A DNA stretch of 64,000 bases from Aegilops tauschii subsp. strangulata. Taxonomy: Eukaryota; Streptophyta; Magnoliopsida; Poales; Poaceae. Below are positions 10,075 to 22,147 of this stretch, in pieces. Made by a program: the position numbers and the translations under genes. Position 1 is the first letter of the stretch. Each line of letters begins with the position of its first letter. The notes under the pieces were generated by a model. The model was not told where the DNA came from. It saw nothing but the letters and a program-made list of their open reading frames with translations, and did not search any database. The stretch is from assembly GCF_002575655.3 (NCBI RefSeq), contig NC_053037.3, positions 318,831,294 to 318,895,293 on the forward strand. Direction: 5' to 3'.

Positions 10075-13000
10075 GAGGTGGGCCTCGCATTCCCAGGTGG
10101 CTTCCCGGTCGGAATGGTGCGACCACTTCACTTTCAGAAATTTGATTGACTTGTTGCGAGTCTTGCGCTCAGTTTCTTCAAGAATAGCAACGGGGTGCTC
10201 ATGATAAGACAAATCTTCTTGGAGGTCAATCTGTTCGAAGTTGATAGTGCGCTCAGGCGTCTTGAAGCACTTGCGGAGCTGTGACACGTGGAACACATCG
10301 TGCACGTTCGCGAAGTTGGACGGAAGCTCAAGTTGATAGGCGAGGTCGCCTCTTTTGCCAATGATCTTGAAAGGACCCACGTATCTAGGGGCAAGCTTCC
10401 CTTTGATACCGAAGCGATGAGTGCCTTTCATTGGAGAGACGCGGAGGTAGACATGGTCTCCGATCTCAAAAGCCAAATCACGATGCTTACTATCATAGTA
10501 ACTCTTCTGGCGCGATTGCGCGGCTTTGAGATTATCACGGATGACTTTACACATTTCTTCAGCTTCAGTGATTAAGTCATTGCCAAGAAGTTGGCATTCA
10601 CCAGTCTCTGACCAATTGAGAGGAGTACGACACTTTCTGCCATAGAGAATCTCGAATGGGGCCTTGCCCGAACTCGCTTGGAAGCTGTTGTTGTAGGAGA
10701 ATTCGGCATATGGAAGACAATCTTCCCATTTCATGCCAAAGGAAATGACACAAGCCCTGAGCATATCTTCAAGAATTTGATTGACTCGCTCGACTTGGCC
10801 ACTAGTTTGAGGATGGAAAGCTGTGCTGAAGCGAATGTTAGTGCCCATGGCCTTCTGGAAGGAGTCCCAGAACTTGGAGGTGAAGATGCTTCCACGATCT
10901 GACGAAATCAATTGTGGAATGCCGTGCAAAGAGACAATTCTGGAGGTGTAAAGCTCTGCCAGCTGAGCTGCTGTGATGGATTCTTTGATTGGAAAGAAAT
11001 GAGCCACTTTAGAAAGCTTGTCAATGACAACGAAGATAGCATCATTTCCACGCTTGGACTTTGGAAAACCAGTCACGAAGTCCATTTCGATATGATCAAA
11101 CTTCCATTCCGGGATAGCAAGAGGTTGGAGGAGACCAGCTGGTCGTTGGTGTTCTGCTTTCACTCTTCGACAGACATCACATTCATTCACGAATTGAGCG
11201 ATCTCTCGCTTCATTCGAGTCCACCAATACGACTGCTTGAGGTCATGGTACATCTTCGTACTTCGAGGATGAATGGAAAGGAGAGAATTGTGCGCTTTGT
11301 TCATTATGACTTTCCGTAGAACACCTTTAGGAACCACAATCCGGTCCTCGAAGAACAAAGTGTCTCTGTCATCAATGCGATAGCACTTGTATTTGGAAAG
11401 ACCCTTGTCGATACCACGTTTCACCTTCTTCACCATGGCATCAAGGAGTTGTGCCTCACGAATTTGATCTTCCAAAGTAGGAGAGACTATGAGGTTGGCA
11501 AGAAAGCCTTGAGGAACAACTTGGAGATTCAGCTTGCGGAAAGCTTCACAAAGATCCGGTTGGAAAGGCTTGATAATTAAGCTGTTGCAATAAGCCTTCC
11601 TGCTTAAAGCATATGCAATGACACTGGCCTTGCCTGGAGTATATTCAATACTCGGATTGTAATCTTGAATCATTTCGACCCATCGAGTCTGCCTGAGGTT
11701 GAGGTTGGGCTGAGTGAAGATGTACTTGAGACTCTTGTGATCGGTGAAAATGTCCACTTGTCTTCCCAACAAGAGATGTCTCCACGTTATTAATGCATGG
11801 ACAACTGCCGCCAACTCAAGATCGTGAGTGGGGTAGTTCTTCTCGTTGGGCTTCAACTGACGAGAGGTATAGGCCACAACTTTCTTCTCTTGCATTAACA
11901 CAGCACCGAGACCTTGGAGAGAAGCATCACAGAAAACTTCAAACGGCTTGGATTCATCAGGAGGAGTCAAGACAGGAGCTGTGACTAGTTTCTCTTTGAG
12001 AGTGTTGAAAGCAACGTCACACTCAGGAGACCAGACATACTTCACATGCTTCTGGAGGAGGTTGGAAAGAGGCTTTGCAATCTTGGAGAAATTCTCAACG
12101 AATCTTCGGCAATAGCTTGCAAGACCAAGAAAATTGCGGAGCTGCTTGACATTCTGAGGAGGTTCCCAATTCACAATTGCGGACACCTTCTCGGGGTTCA
12201 CAGCGATGCCCTTGGCAGAGATGATGTGACCAAGGAAAAGAACTTCATCAAGCCAAAACTCACATTTGGAGAACTTCGCATAGAATTGATACTCTCTGAG
12301 CTTGTCGAGCACCAATCGCAAATGTTTGGCATGATCCTGCTTATTCTTGGAGAAGACCAAGATGTCATCGAGATACACCAGGATGAATTCATTGGTATAG
12401 GGGTTGAAGATGAAATTCATCATCCGAGAGAACACTGGAGGAGCATTGACAAGGCCGAAAGACACGACAGTATATTCATAAGAACCAAAGCTTGTTCTGA
12501 ATGCTGTCTTGGGAATATCTTCTTCACGAATGCCAATCTGATGATAACCCATACGAAGGTCAAGCTTCGAGAATACTTTAGCACCTTTGAGTTGCTCAAA
12601 TAGCTCATTGATGTTGGGAAGTGGATAATTGTTCTTGATTGTCTTCTTGTTCAATGGACGGTAGTCGACACAAAGTCGGTCCGTGCCATCCTTCTTCTTG
12701 ACAAAAAGAACACCACAACCCCATGGAGAAGAACTCAGTCTGATCAAACCCAGACGCTCTTGTTCATCGAGCTGTTTCTTCAATTCCTTCAGCTCGTTGG
12801 GTCCAAGCTTGTATGGACGCTTGCAAACGGGTTCAGTACCAGGCTCTAGTCCGATAACGAACTCAACTGGCCGGTGAGGAGGCATACCCGGAAGCTCTTC
12901 TGGAAAGACATCTTGATACTCACAAACGACTGGAATTTGAGAGATGGCATTCAATTCGCCCTTCTCATTGAGAGAGAAAAACCGAATGGTTTCATCACGA

Positions 13001-14481
13001 GCGGCATAAATAATCACATCCTCAGACGAGTGTGTCAATTGAATTTCCCTGGCAGCACAATCAAGTTGAGCCTTGTGCTTAGAAAGCCAGTCCATCCCGA
13101 GGATAAGATCAATATCCGAGTCACCAAGAACAATTGGAGAAGACTGGAATTCATAGTCGCCCATCTTGATGGAAACATCAGGAGCAACCAAACTAGAAGA
13201 CAAAAGCTTTCCCGGAGAAACAACTTGCATAACTTTGGATAAAATCTCTGTGTCAACATTGTGCTTCGATGCAAATGGGTATGACAAGAAAGAATGCGAT
13301 GCACCAGTATCAAAAAGAACTTTTGCAGGAATATCATTAACAGGAAGATTACCCATTATCACATCAGTAGATTCCTCCGCTTGAGCTGCATTCATCATGT
13401 TCACCTTTGCAGACTTTGGATTATGCTTGACCACTGCATTGCTGGAAGATCTGACAGGCGGAGGAGGCGGAAGGCGCCTTTGGTTGAAGCACTTGTTAGC
13501 ATAGTGACCTTTCTGCTGACATTTGTTGCAAGTCACCTCTAAGAGTGGACGGTGATAAGGAGCATTGGACTTTGGAGCTTGATTCTGAGACTTGTTCTAA
13601 TAGCCAGAGTTGGAAGAGTTGGAAGAACCATGGCCACCTTTGTTCTTCTGCTGATAAGGCTGACGAAACGGAGGAGGAGGCAACCAGAACTTCTGTTGCT
13701 TAGCTGTCACAAGTGAGGAAGAAGAAGACTGAACTGCGTCTCTGACTCTCTTCTTAGAAGCCTCACACTTGAGCTGAGCAGCCTCTTGCTTCAGTGCCAT
13801 ATTATAGAATTGATCAAACTGAGTAGGCTCAACAAGAACGAGAGCTAACTGCAGATCCTCTTTAAGGCCACCTCTGAAGTGGTAGATCATGCTCTTTTCA
13901 TCAGGAACGTCTTGTTTAGCAAAGCGAGCAAGTTTCTGAAACTGGATGTTGTATTGATACACAGACATGTTGCCTTGCTTGAGATTGCGGAACTCCTCAC
14001 GCTTGCTCTCAACAACACTTTGTGGAATGTGGTGCGCTTTGAAGTCCCGACAGAAGTCAGTCCATGTGATCACACGACCTCCTCTGGAATCTTTGTATTG
14101 CTGAAACCAATCAGCAGCTTGGTCCTTGAGCTAGAAAGAAGCGAACTTGACATAGTGCTCAGGCCTGACATTGCTACATTCAAAATGCTTGTTGATGTCC
14201 ACGAGCCAATCATCGGCATCCATGGCCTCGGCACAGTAGCTGAAAGACTTGGGCTGATTTGCGAGAAAATGGTTGAGAGTAGCGAAGTGGAACTGATTGT
14301 TGCCTTGACCTTGATTGCCTTGCCCTTGAGTACGTTCTTGCAAGAGTTGCAGAATCATCTGAGCATTGGCGTTGGTGGCTGCCATGATAGCTTGCCATGC
14401 CTCCGGAGGTGGAGGTGGTGGCGGAGGGTTCGCTTGACTCCCTTCATTGCGATCCGGATTCTGACACGTTGGCGGAGCCAT
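10075..14481 (-). pseudogene. Element B Gag-Pol of a chromodomain Ty3/gypsy retrotransposon (chromovirus)
   Basis: A single frame runs from ATG 14481 (MAPPTCQNPDRNEG) through Gag, a CCHC knuckle ([14 protein letters not shown]), protease ([11 protein letters not shown]), reverse transcriptase ([11 protein letters not shown]), RNase H ([15 protein letters not shown]), integrase ([33 protein letters not shown]) and a chromodomain ([16 protein letters not shown]). Two TAG stops break Gag, at 14131-14133 and 13597-13599. From the knuckle onward the frame is open. The chromodomain, which in this family guides integration to modified chromatin, is cut at 10075 by element A. The open frame runs 132 bp further only by reading antisense through A's LTR. 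The missing end and 3' LTR should lie left of the window beyond A. Confidence 0.9.
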
Positions 14482-15619
14482 CCTGAAGAGGGTGACATCC
14501 GTTAGCATCTTGATAGACAAATAGATAAGTAGAATCAACGCATAGAAATTTCAACATATAGTCTTCACAATAAACATTCGAACGAAGATGAACGAATGAA
14601 TTCCATAGTAAATCATCACACTTCCATAAGTTGAGAAGCCACTTGAAAAATATATGTAATCAACGTATACTTCGAAGCAACTCGAATACCACAATACAAA
14701 ATAAAACAAAGTATTGGCTTGCAGAATAAGCCGGAACAAACATATGATAGAGGTTTCGTCTGAAGTTTTCGTGGTGGGGCCCACACGGGCTCAATCGTAC
14801 AGCACCATCCTGTACAAGGCTGTGCACATGACATACGAAGCGTCCCCGAGTCGGCATAGCCATGGACTCTTTAAGACACTACGAGACCACTGTAAAACCA
14901 ACCGTGTACAGGCGGACCACTAGACGTCGAACCCCAATCTCATATCATGCGTCTGTCGGAAAGATATCCTAAGGCTACTTGAATTCCCACTTATAAACTC
15001 CCGAAACTTTCTGGTTATGCAATCTAGTGTAGGGGATACAGCGGACACAAAATATATCACCCAAACTAGCAATCCCTAGATCCAGCTGTATCCATCCGTC
15101 AACACATAACCAAGAAACCTTCGGAAATCGTTTACCTCAACCTTCGAAAAACATCCGTTATACAAGTTATGGCAATACTCCCGAACTCCCGCCCCAGTAC
15201 TGGGTGGCGTCGAGGTGATCTCACCAACAACTGCATAAAAGAGATTTCGATGTCGGCGAAACTCATGTATTCCAGAACTGCAACGATAAAATTGTGACGA
15301 CAACACCTCGGAGCTCAACTCCCCGGGACACTGCCACAACCCCTAAATGTCAGGAGGCACCAAGAAAAATGTTCTCGTCACAAAACCATCGGAACGATTC
15401 CAAGATACCCGCGTGATCCTAAAATTTTTTTTTAGTGAAATTTGAGAAGAGAATAGTCAAAACTTCTACGTCAGGAGACCTCACCAGAGCGACGAAGGGA
15501 CTGAGGAGTAAAAAGAATCCTACTCTCCAATATATATAATCCTAAGACTCAAAACATTTTTATTCTAGACTCAACAACGCCAGCGATTCGATCAAGCAGG
15601 GGGCTCCTAAGTCGGGGAA
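14482..15619 (-). other. Untranslated leader of element B
   Basis: About 1.1 kb between the primer binding site and the Gag ATG. No frame in it shows a recognisable protein. It should contain packaging and dimerisation signals, which cannot be picked out by eye. Confidence 0.6.
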
Positions 15620-15634
15620 GGCTCTGATTACCAA
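15620..15634 (-). other. Primer binding site of element B (initiator tRNA-Met type)
   Basis: On the minus strand TTGGTAATCAGAGCC stands two bases inside the 5' LTR. It matches the plant initiator-Met primer site TGGTATCAGAGC except for one extra A. Confidence 0.8.
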
Positions 15635-15636
15635 CT

Positions 15637-16104
15637 TGTAACGCCCACGATGCGGCTATATCTCCCACGTGTCGAGGCACGACTTAGAGGCATAACCGCA
15701 TAGTGGTTTTGTCGCAAGAAGGGTCATCTTCACACAATCCCATGTAATGAACAAGAATGGGATAAAGAGTTGGCTTACAATCGCCACTTCAATACATAAA
15801 TATTATTCATACATCATCCAAAATACAAACATATAGACCGACTACGGTCAAAATCCAGATGAAAATAAGACAACCCCAAATGCTAGATCCCCGATCGTCC
15901 CAACTGGGCTCCACTACTGATCATCGGGAAAAGACACATAGTAACGACCACGTTCCTCGTCGAACTCCCACTTGAGATCGACGCCATCATCTGCACTGGC
16001 ATCGTCGGCACCTGCAACTGTTTTGGTAGAATCTGTGAGTCACGGGGACTCAGCAATCTCACACCCGCGAGATCAAGACTATTTAAGCTTGTAGGAAAGG
16101 ATGG
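15637..16104 (-). repeat. 5' LTR of element B, internal-side part (before element C insertion)
   Basis: Read on the minus strand the LTR ends ...GGGCGTTACA at 15637, next to the primer site. It is interrupted at 16104 by element C and resumes at 29044. The terminal TGTAACGCCC mirrors TGTAACACCC at the other LTR end (32800). Confidence 0.8.
16100..16104. other. Left target-site duplication of element C (GATGG)
   Basis: GATGG at 16100-16104 is repeated at 29044-29048, exactly outside the two LTRs of element C. The match fixes both ends of the insertion. Confidence 0.93.
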
Positions 16105-16622
16105 TTTCGTGGAATTGTCACGGCAGATGTCCTCGAGCTAGGACTTAGTCGTGGAGCCATCGCAGCCAGGAAGCTTAAAGGGGTTAAGCGGGACAAGGAA
16201 CATGAGGGTTTATACTGGTTCGGCCCCTTACGGTGAAGGTAAAAGCCTACGTCCAGTTGAGGTGGTATTGATTAGGGTTTCGATGACCAGGGAGCTAAAC
16301 TGCTATGCCTGGTTCTCGATGAGATCTTGCTTGTCCCTAAACCGCTGCCGGGTCGCCCCTTTATATAGGGAGACTGACGCCCAGCAGCTCCCAGAGTCCC
16401 GGCCGGCTCATAAGAGTGTCCGACTCGGACTCTCAACTATTCTTGCCTTACACTACAAGTTCTATCATGATAATGATTGTAACTACGGGCCTTAAGCCAT
16501 ATCCGGGTCTCAAGCCCATCTTTGGCCCACCGTCTTCAAGCTTGGCGCCGGGCTTCTGGTAATGACCACATGAGTAACCTGGCCCGTCCTGGCGGGTGAC
16601 TCTAAGGTCTATATCCTCAACA
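16105..16622 (-). repeat. 3' LTR of element C (518 bp)
   Basis: As displayed it starts TTTCGTGGAATTG (the usual TG mutated to TT) and ends TATATCCTCAACA. A TATA box (minus) lies at 16359-16367. It is 42 bp longer than the 5' LTR because of a deletion in the latter. Confidence 0.93.
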
Positions 16623-16637
16623 TTAGGCCCCAGATTG
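16623..16637 (-). other. Polypurine-tract region of element C
   Basis: On the minus strand AATCTGGGGCCTAA abuts the 3' LTR, as in element A. Confidence 0.55.
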
Positions 16638-16903
16638 ATTTGAGCCAGCTCATGTCAATCTTCAATCCTTTCGATAGAAAATCTCCGTCTTACAATTGTG
16701 TGAAGGCCATAACCCGGCGTGACGTCATCCTCTGGACTCCGGGTAATCCGCCGTGACGTCATCTTCCATTAAACCCGTTTTTTACTCCGCCAGATCCGCA
16801 ACGGATCTTATCTTTACTGTCATCCCGAAAATCGAGGCGTTTCGTGGGGAGATAACCACGCCGTGGTCTCCTTGATTCTCGCGCCCACTTATGAGCTCGC
16901 CCT

Positions 16904-16912
16904 TATAAATAG
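16904..16912 (+). promoter_or_regulatory. TATA box of the antisense gene, element C
   Basis: TATAAATAG on the plus strand, followed by GGCCGGCC, 806 nt upstream of ATG 17710. It is conserved in element A. Transcription would begin near 16935 and run rightward, opposite to the element's own genomic RNA. Confidence 0.62.
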
Positions 16913-16934
16913 GCCGGCCCGACGGGCCTTCAGC

Positions 16935-17709
16935 CACTCTTCTTCCTCCTCGCGCCACTGTTCCTTTGCTCGAGCTCGAACTCCACCGCCGCCGCCGCGC
17001 CCCCGGTCTTCGTCAACCTTGGCCGCTGCATCACCCTGACTCGGTCCAGACAAACGGCGGCGACCCCCGCACCTCTTCAGCACCGGTAAGTCCTCACTAC
17101 CCCGTAGAACAGATCTGCAGTAGGGTTCATCCGTGTTCGTCCGTGTTCGTCGCCGTTGCCCACAAGCTCCGGTAGTTCTCATTGTTACTGCCCCTGTTTG
17201 ATCTTAGCCTGGTATAGAACCACTGCGGTAGATGTTTTAGCATCCATTTCACACGCAAGTAGACCCCTCCTTCACTGCATAAAGGCCTCATTCGAGCTCA
17301 AGAACTCCCCTGCGTCTGCTTTTAGGTCTAGAAATTTTCTTTTTACCCGACCATTTTGATCCAAAATATTTACCGCAAAGTGTGAAACCTGTTTTCACCA
17401 CACTTTGTAAAAAACTGCACTCATTGAGTCATGGCGGTTTATATTTCCGGCTTAAAGAAACCACGCTCCGTAGAATCTTCCGACTCAAAGGAAACCAGGC
17501 GCCATAGAATTTTCCGGCTCATCTATGATAAGGTCATAGACAAATTGAATTACTCTTGACATCTTTTCTGCGGCTTAGATAACTCAATGTACTCAGATAT
17601 ATATCATTAGGCCCCTCGGTAAGCCGCCATTTAACACTGAACTATAACTTTCCTCCGGCTTATACTTAAACCGGACGTTTCCTTTTATCATAGGCTGTCG
17701 ACTTTCACC
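16935..17709 (+). other. 5'UTR with a 608-nt intron, antisense gene of element C
   Basis: A GC-rich first exon ends with a consensus donor (CACCG then GTAAGT, intron from 17086). The acceptor TTTTATCATAG ends at 17693, 16 nt before ATG 17710. A long leader intron near the promoter is common in expressed plant genes. The start of transcription is inferred from the TATA position only. Confidence 0.6.
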
Positions 17710-20700
17710 ATGCCTCCCAAAGCTCCTAAGGCCTCCATCACTTGCAATTGGATGAGGTCCAACGTCACCAATGAGACCTTAGCGGATTTTGTCAAGTCAG
17801 GCCACCTGCCCAAGAAGGATGTCATGTCCTACCGTGCCCCTGACCCGTCAGAGGAGAGACCACAGCCAAAGGACGGAGAGGTGGTCATTTTTGCGGATCA
17901 CATGAGCCGGGGCTTCGCACCGCCCGGCTCAAAGTTTTTCAAAGACGTTCTGAATTTCTTCGATCTGCGGCCTGAGGACATAGGACCCAACTCAGTGTCC
18001 AATATCTGCAACTTCCAAGTGTTCTGCGAGGTTTACCTTGGAGAAGAACCTAGTCTGCTGCTCTTTAGAGAGCTTTTTTACTTGAACCGTCAGAATGAGT
18101 GCGCCAATGGGCCAAGTCTGGAGCTAGGTGGCATCTCCATTCAGCGGCGGAGGGACTGCCTTTTCCCGTACGCAGAGCCGCCAAGCCACTCCAAAGACTG
18201 GAATCTGACGTGGTTCTACTGCCAAGACACGTCGCCGGCTGATGAAAGTCCATTGCCCGGCTTTCGCCCCTCGCGTCTAGAGTTAACACACCCACTGTCA
18301 GACAAGCTGACTCAAGCGGAGCGCGAGCCTCTGCTCCCCACCATCAACAAGATCAAGGCTCTCTTGGGCAATGGTCTCAATGGAATCGATCTGGTCCGGG
18401 TCTGGATCTCCTGGCGGGTGATCCCATTGACCCGCCGCCCCGGCTTAATGTGCGAGTACACGGGCCGAAAGGATGACCCCCAGAGGCACAGCCGCAACGA
18501 TCTTCCTGAAGATGTTGCCGAGGAGATGACCAAGGCTCTTAAACGAGAGCCTGGCAGACTGCGGGAGGACCGGATTAGCCCCCTTCTGCAAGACCAACCC
18601 AGCCCCAGCGGTAAGCCGCTGATCTAAACATCTTATCTGCTTCTGTATATAATTTTCATCTGAATCGTTTTAAGAAATCGTCATTGTATTTTTCAGGCTG
18701 ATGACAAGTTCTGGCGGGTCAAATATGACCATGAGGCGGCCAAGAAGGCCAGAAAGGCGAAGAAAGCTTCCAAGAAAGCCGCTCCCCGCAAGAAGGGAAG
18801 TAGGCCAACTGCTTCGGAGCTGATGCAACTAAGCGACAGCTCCGAGTCAGAGGTAACCCCTGAACCTATAAGCTCTTTGTTATGTTTATTGTTTATTTCT
18901 GTCCGCCTTACCAACACTTGTTCATCAACAGGATGACACCGGAGCCACTAACCCGGTGGTTGAAGAGGTAATGTCACTTTCCTCCGACTCGGAGCCCTTG
19001 CCAAGGCTGAAAGTCCAAAGGGTAACCCGGAAAGTAAGCTTTTCCAATCCTTTAGCTTATCAAGATCCTCAATTTATTTTGAAGCGACAGGTTCATGAAA
19101 GTCGGCGGCACACCCGGACCGACAAAAACACCGACCTCTCCTCCGGGTTACCTGACACATCGAGGAAACGCCGGACCGAGGTGATCTCAAAATTGTACCC
19201 TTTTCATCCTTTGGCAGGTGTTATACGTCAACCGCTCAACTCTTCTGACTCAAATTATCAGGAAACCTCCCCCTCTTCTGGCGACTCTATGCAGTCAAGC
19301 CTGCCGGCTTTCAAGACCGCGCTCGGGTAATGATAATCACCTCATGTTGTACTTTATTTTTACTTACACTATTGTACATATCCTCTCTGTCTTTTCAGTG
19401 CCCAGGCCAAGCTTACCAAGAGGGCGAAGAAGACCAAGCCGGTCAAAGAGCCAGAGTTGCCTGAGCCGGAGGTAGCAGGTCAAGATCCGCCAGCTGCCTC
19501 TGCTCCCGAAGCCACCGCTCCAACCGCCAAGGCAACTGCAGAAGCTTCTGCTAACCCGGAGGCCTCCAGCTCGGCTCAACCAGCAGATGACCCGGACGTG
19601 GTAATCACCCGGACGGAGTTTGTTGAGCCGGGGAGACCTACTGCCCTGGCCAAGTGCTCCGCCAAAGGGGAGCTGCTAGTGTCCCGCTGGGTTAACCTGG
19701 ACCTCACCGACTACACCAATTTGACCATTGGAGAGGTCGTCTCCGGCTTCGTCAGCCAAGTGCACAAGAGCCGGGACGCAGAGATTGCCATGGTGAACCA
19801 GATCCAGCAGAAATCTGAGGTACTATTCTTCTGTCCTCTTACTTACTGCATAGTTACCTTTACCATGCTAGCCCCCAAGTCGACGACTTATGATTGAATA
19901 TGTTGTAGACTTAGGTTCCGGCTTACTCAATTGAACTGGCAGTTTGTAGGTAGAAACGTTCAATATGCATTAGCCCCCAAGTGCCAAGTGTCTTTGCTTG
20001 GAAAACGCTTGGGACTTTAAATTTGCATAGTAACCGTTCATGTCATAACCCGGAAATTTATGCAGGCTGCCGGCAAGAAATTGGAGGCTGACATCTCTGA
20101 TCTCAAGAACCGGCTGAAGATGCAAGAAATGGAGACCCGGAAGGCAAATGCCAAATTTGTGTCCAGCATCGCCGCTCAAGAAAAGCTGAAGATCGAATTT
20201 GATGCTGAACGGAAAGCCTGGGCCGAAGAGAAGGCCGCGCTGGTGAACCGGGCCGAATAGGCAGACAAGGCCCTATCAGAGAAGACGGCCGAACTCTCCG
20301 GCTTAAAGCGCCAAGTGTCTCAGATGGTTGCTGCAATCTTCGGTAAGTCATCCGCCGGCTTTCATCCAGTTTAAAATTTTGATGCCTCATAACTCACCCT
20401 TGTCGGCGGCTTATCCTGTTCTGTGAAATAGGTCCCAGAAGTGCCTACCTCAACCAGAGTGTGGTAACCAAGCTAAAGGCCGTGTACACCCTGGTGGAGC
20501 AACTCTACACCGGATCCCAGCGTGCCTTGGCTGTGGTGGCCCTATCCAACGAGGTGCCGACTCACCTGGCGGAGGTTCTTCGCTGGCTCGCCGTTCTGCC
20601 TCAACGTATCCAAGAGCTGCGACGGGCCTCTGCAAGAGCCGGAGCGATCGCCGCGCTGAGCCGGGCCAAGGCTTTCCTGCCCGAGTTAGACCCGGCAGAC

Positions 20701-21075
20701 ATCGCCCTCGGCTATCCAAGTCTGAAGGAAGACGGCACAGCCTTCGACCAAAGGGACTTTGCCGCCTGCGTGAAGGTCGTGCGCCCGGTGGCCACTCTCA
20801 TTGGAAACGACATAGACCTGACCAAGTACCAGCCGGGTTACAATGCGGAAAATCAGAGGATCCCGACCCCGCGCTATGAAGCCCTCAGCTTAATCCCGCC
20901 GGCTCGTCAGCACACCTTCGGCCCGGAGATTGACCCGGCGGGGTTAATTGACGAGGAAGCTCAGTTCGAAGCTCTGAGCGGCATCGACTGGAAGTCATCA
21001 ACTTTCCAGGTCTTGGGAACAGCCGGAGGAGAAGAGAGGGATGAGCCGGAGACATCAACCCAGCAGGCATCTTAA
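17710..21075 (+). pseudogene. Antisense intron-containing gene of element C (Transposase_28-type, 'putative gypsy type transposon')
   Basis: Coding exons: 17710-18610, 18697-18852, 18932-19326, 19399-19819, 20066-20342 and 20432-21075. Introns of 86, 79, 72, 246 and 89 nt all start GT and end AG. Joins are phase-consistent except after exon 1, where a 2-nt loss relative to A (near 18540, TTAAACG against TTTTGAACG) shifts the frame. Otherwise the product is about 930 residues: the N-terminal domain (LADFVKSGHLPKKD, FFKDVLNFFDLRPED, VYLGEEPSLLLFREL), a Lys/Ala-rich segment, acidic low-complexity stretches, a coiled-coil-like region from AAGKKLEADISDLKNR, and a helical C-terminal region. TAG 20258-20260 in exon 5 is shared with A, yet the frame continues through the next splice. 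The domain is known from gypsy-associated plant ORFs; molecular function is unknown. Maize Grande is reported to carry an antisense gene at this place. Confidence 0.8.
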
Positions 21076-21600
21076 CTCGGCAGGCGGCTTATAAAACAAT
21101 GCTCCACCCTTTGGACTAGATGAGTCTTGTAATAGAATAGGTCCAACACTTTAACTGTGCCGTGCCATCGCGCACGTATTGAATGCTGAATCCTTATGAA
21201 AGTTGCTTCCTTATATGTCTCCGGGTCATAATTGATCATTCATTGTCCTTAAGCTCAAGAATAGTTGCCCTTAATCATCCTGCATAAAGGATAAATCACA
21301 AGTCTCTAGGCGGCTTACCGCACTGAGAATCATAAGCTTTAGATATATAACCCGGAATATGAATCAAAAAAGACTATCCCTCAATTATGTCCTCAATACA
21401 GCCGCGATAACACACTTAGCGATCTGCAAGCATACTTCCGGTTTAGATAACCCGGGTAATAAGGTTGGTACCTTAATTCTGATTCGCCTGTCTTAATGGT
21501 TAACACTGTAAATCAACGTTAAGCCGGCAAAGTGAGACCCGGCCGTATACACTTTGAAATATTCAGAAGAAACTCGCTGTAGAGCAGAAGAACTTAGGGG
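21076..21600. other. Element C spacer downstream of antisense gene
   Basis: Non-coding, AT-rich and CCGG-punctuated, homologous to 4604-5054 of element A. It presumably holds the 3' end of the antisense transcript. Confidence 0.5.
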
Positions 21601-21604
21601 CTTC

Positions 21605-21996
21605 CGGTTCGAATACGACCAGAGACCCGGCCCAAAGGGGTTATGCTAGGATTCGAATGCGATCATATAGCCCCCCGTGGGTGTGGCGATGCCAATCAAG
21701 AGGGTACCGACAGCTATGTTCTCTTTGGTTCGGATACGACCCATGTTTGAACAGGAAGCCCCCAAATGACTTTAAGAATTGTTTAACGACGCTGATTCGA
21801 ATACGATCCACGTCGGTTCCCAAAGGGGTTAAACTAAGATTCAAATATGATCAAAGAAAACTCCCCAATGAGCTCGGCACTTTGCCAATCAAATGGGTAT
21901 CGACAGCTATGTTCTCTTTGGTTCGAATACGACCTACGTTTGAATAGGAAGCCCCCAAGTGACCTTATTGCTTACGGCTAGATTCAAAGTCGACCA
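21605..21996 (-). repeat. TTCGAA-box array in element C
   Basis: The mirror image of the array in element A. About seven boxes of the type GGTTCGAATACGACC or GATTCGAATACGATC lie between 21605 and 21996, with the same three-box higher-order spacing. It is retained between the pol terminus and the antisense gene in both copies. Confidence 0.75.
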
Positions 21997-22147
21997 TAAG
22001 CCGGATCCTCCTTCAAGCTATCATGTAATCTTGCAATGAAAACAACACGTGCACATTTGGAGGAGGAAAAAGGACAGAGGTCCTGCTTTATTGCTTATCA
22101 TAATATATACATGGCTTAGAGAAATATGTACATCATGAGAGCCGGTG

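Noticed and set aside
16151..16495. 114-codon ORF, also present at 9684-10028 (minus)
   Set aside because: It is the LTR of the A/C family read in the wrong orientation. It repeats wherever the LTR occurs and is broken by the 42-bp deletion in the third copy.
19034..19091. Possible extra 58-nt intron within exon 3 of the antisense gene (GTAAGC ... GCGACAG)
   Set aside because: It is short for a plant intron, and the sequence is open and in frame in both copies, so it was kept as coding.
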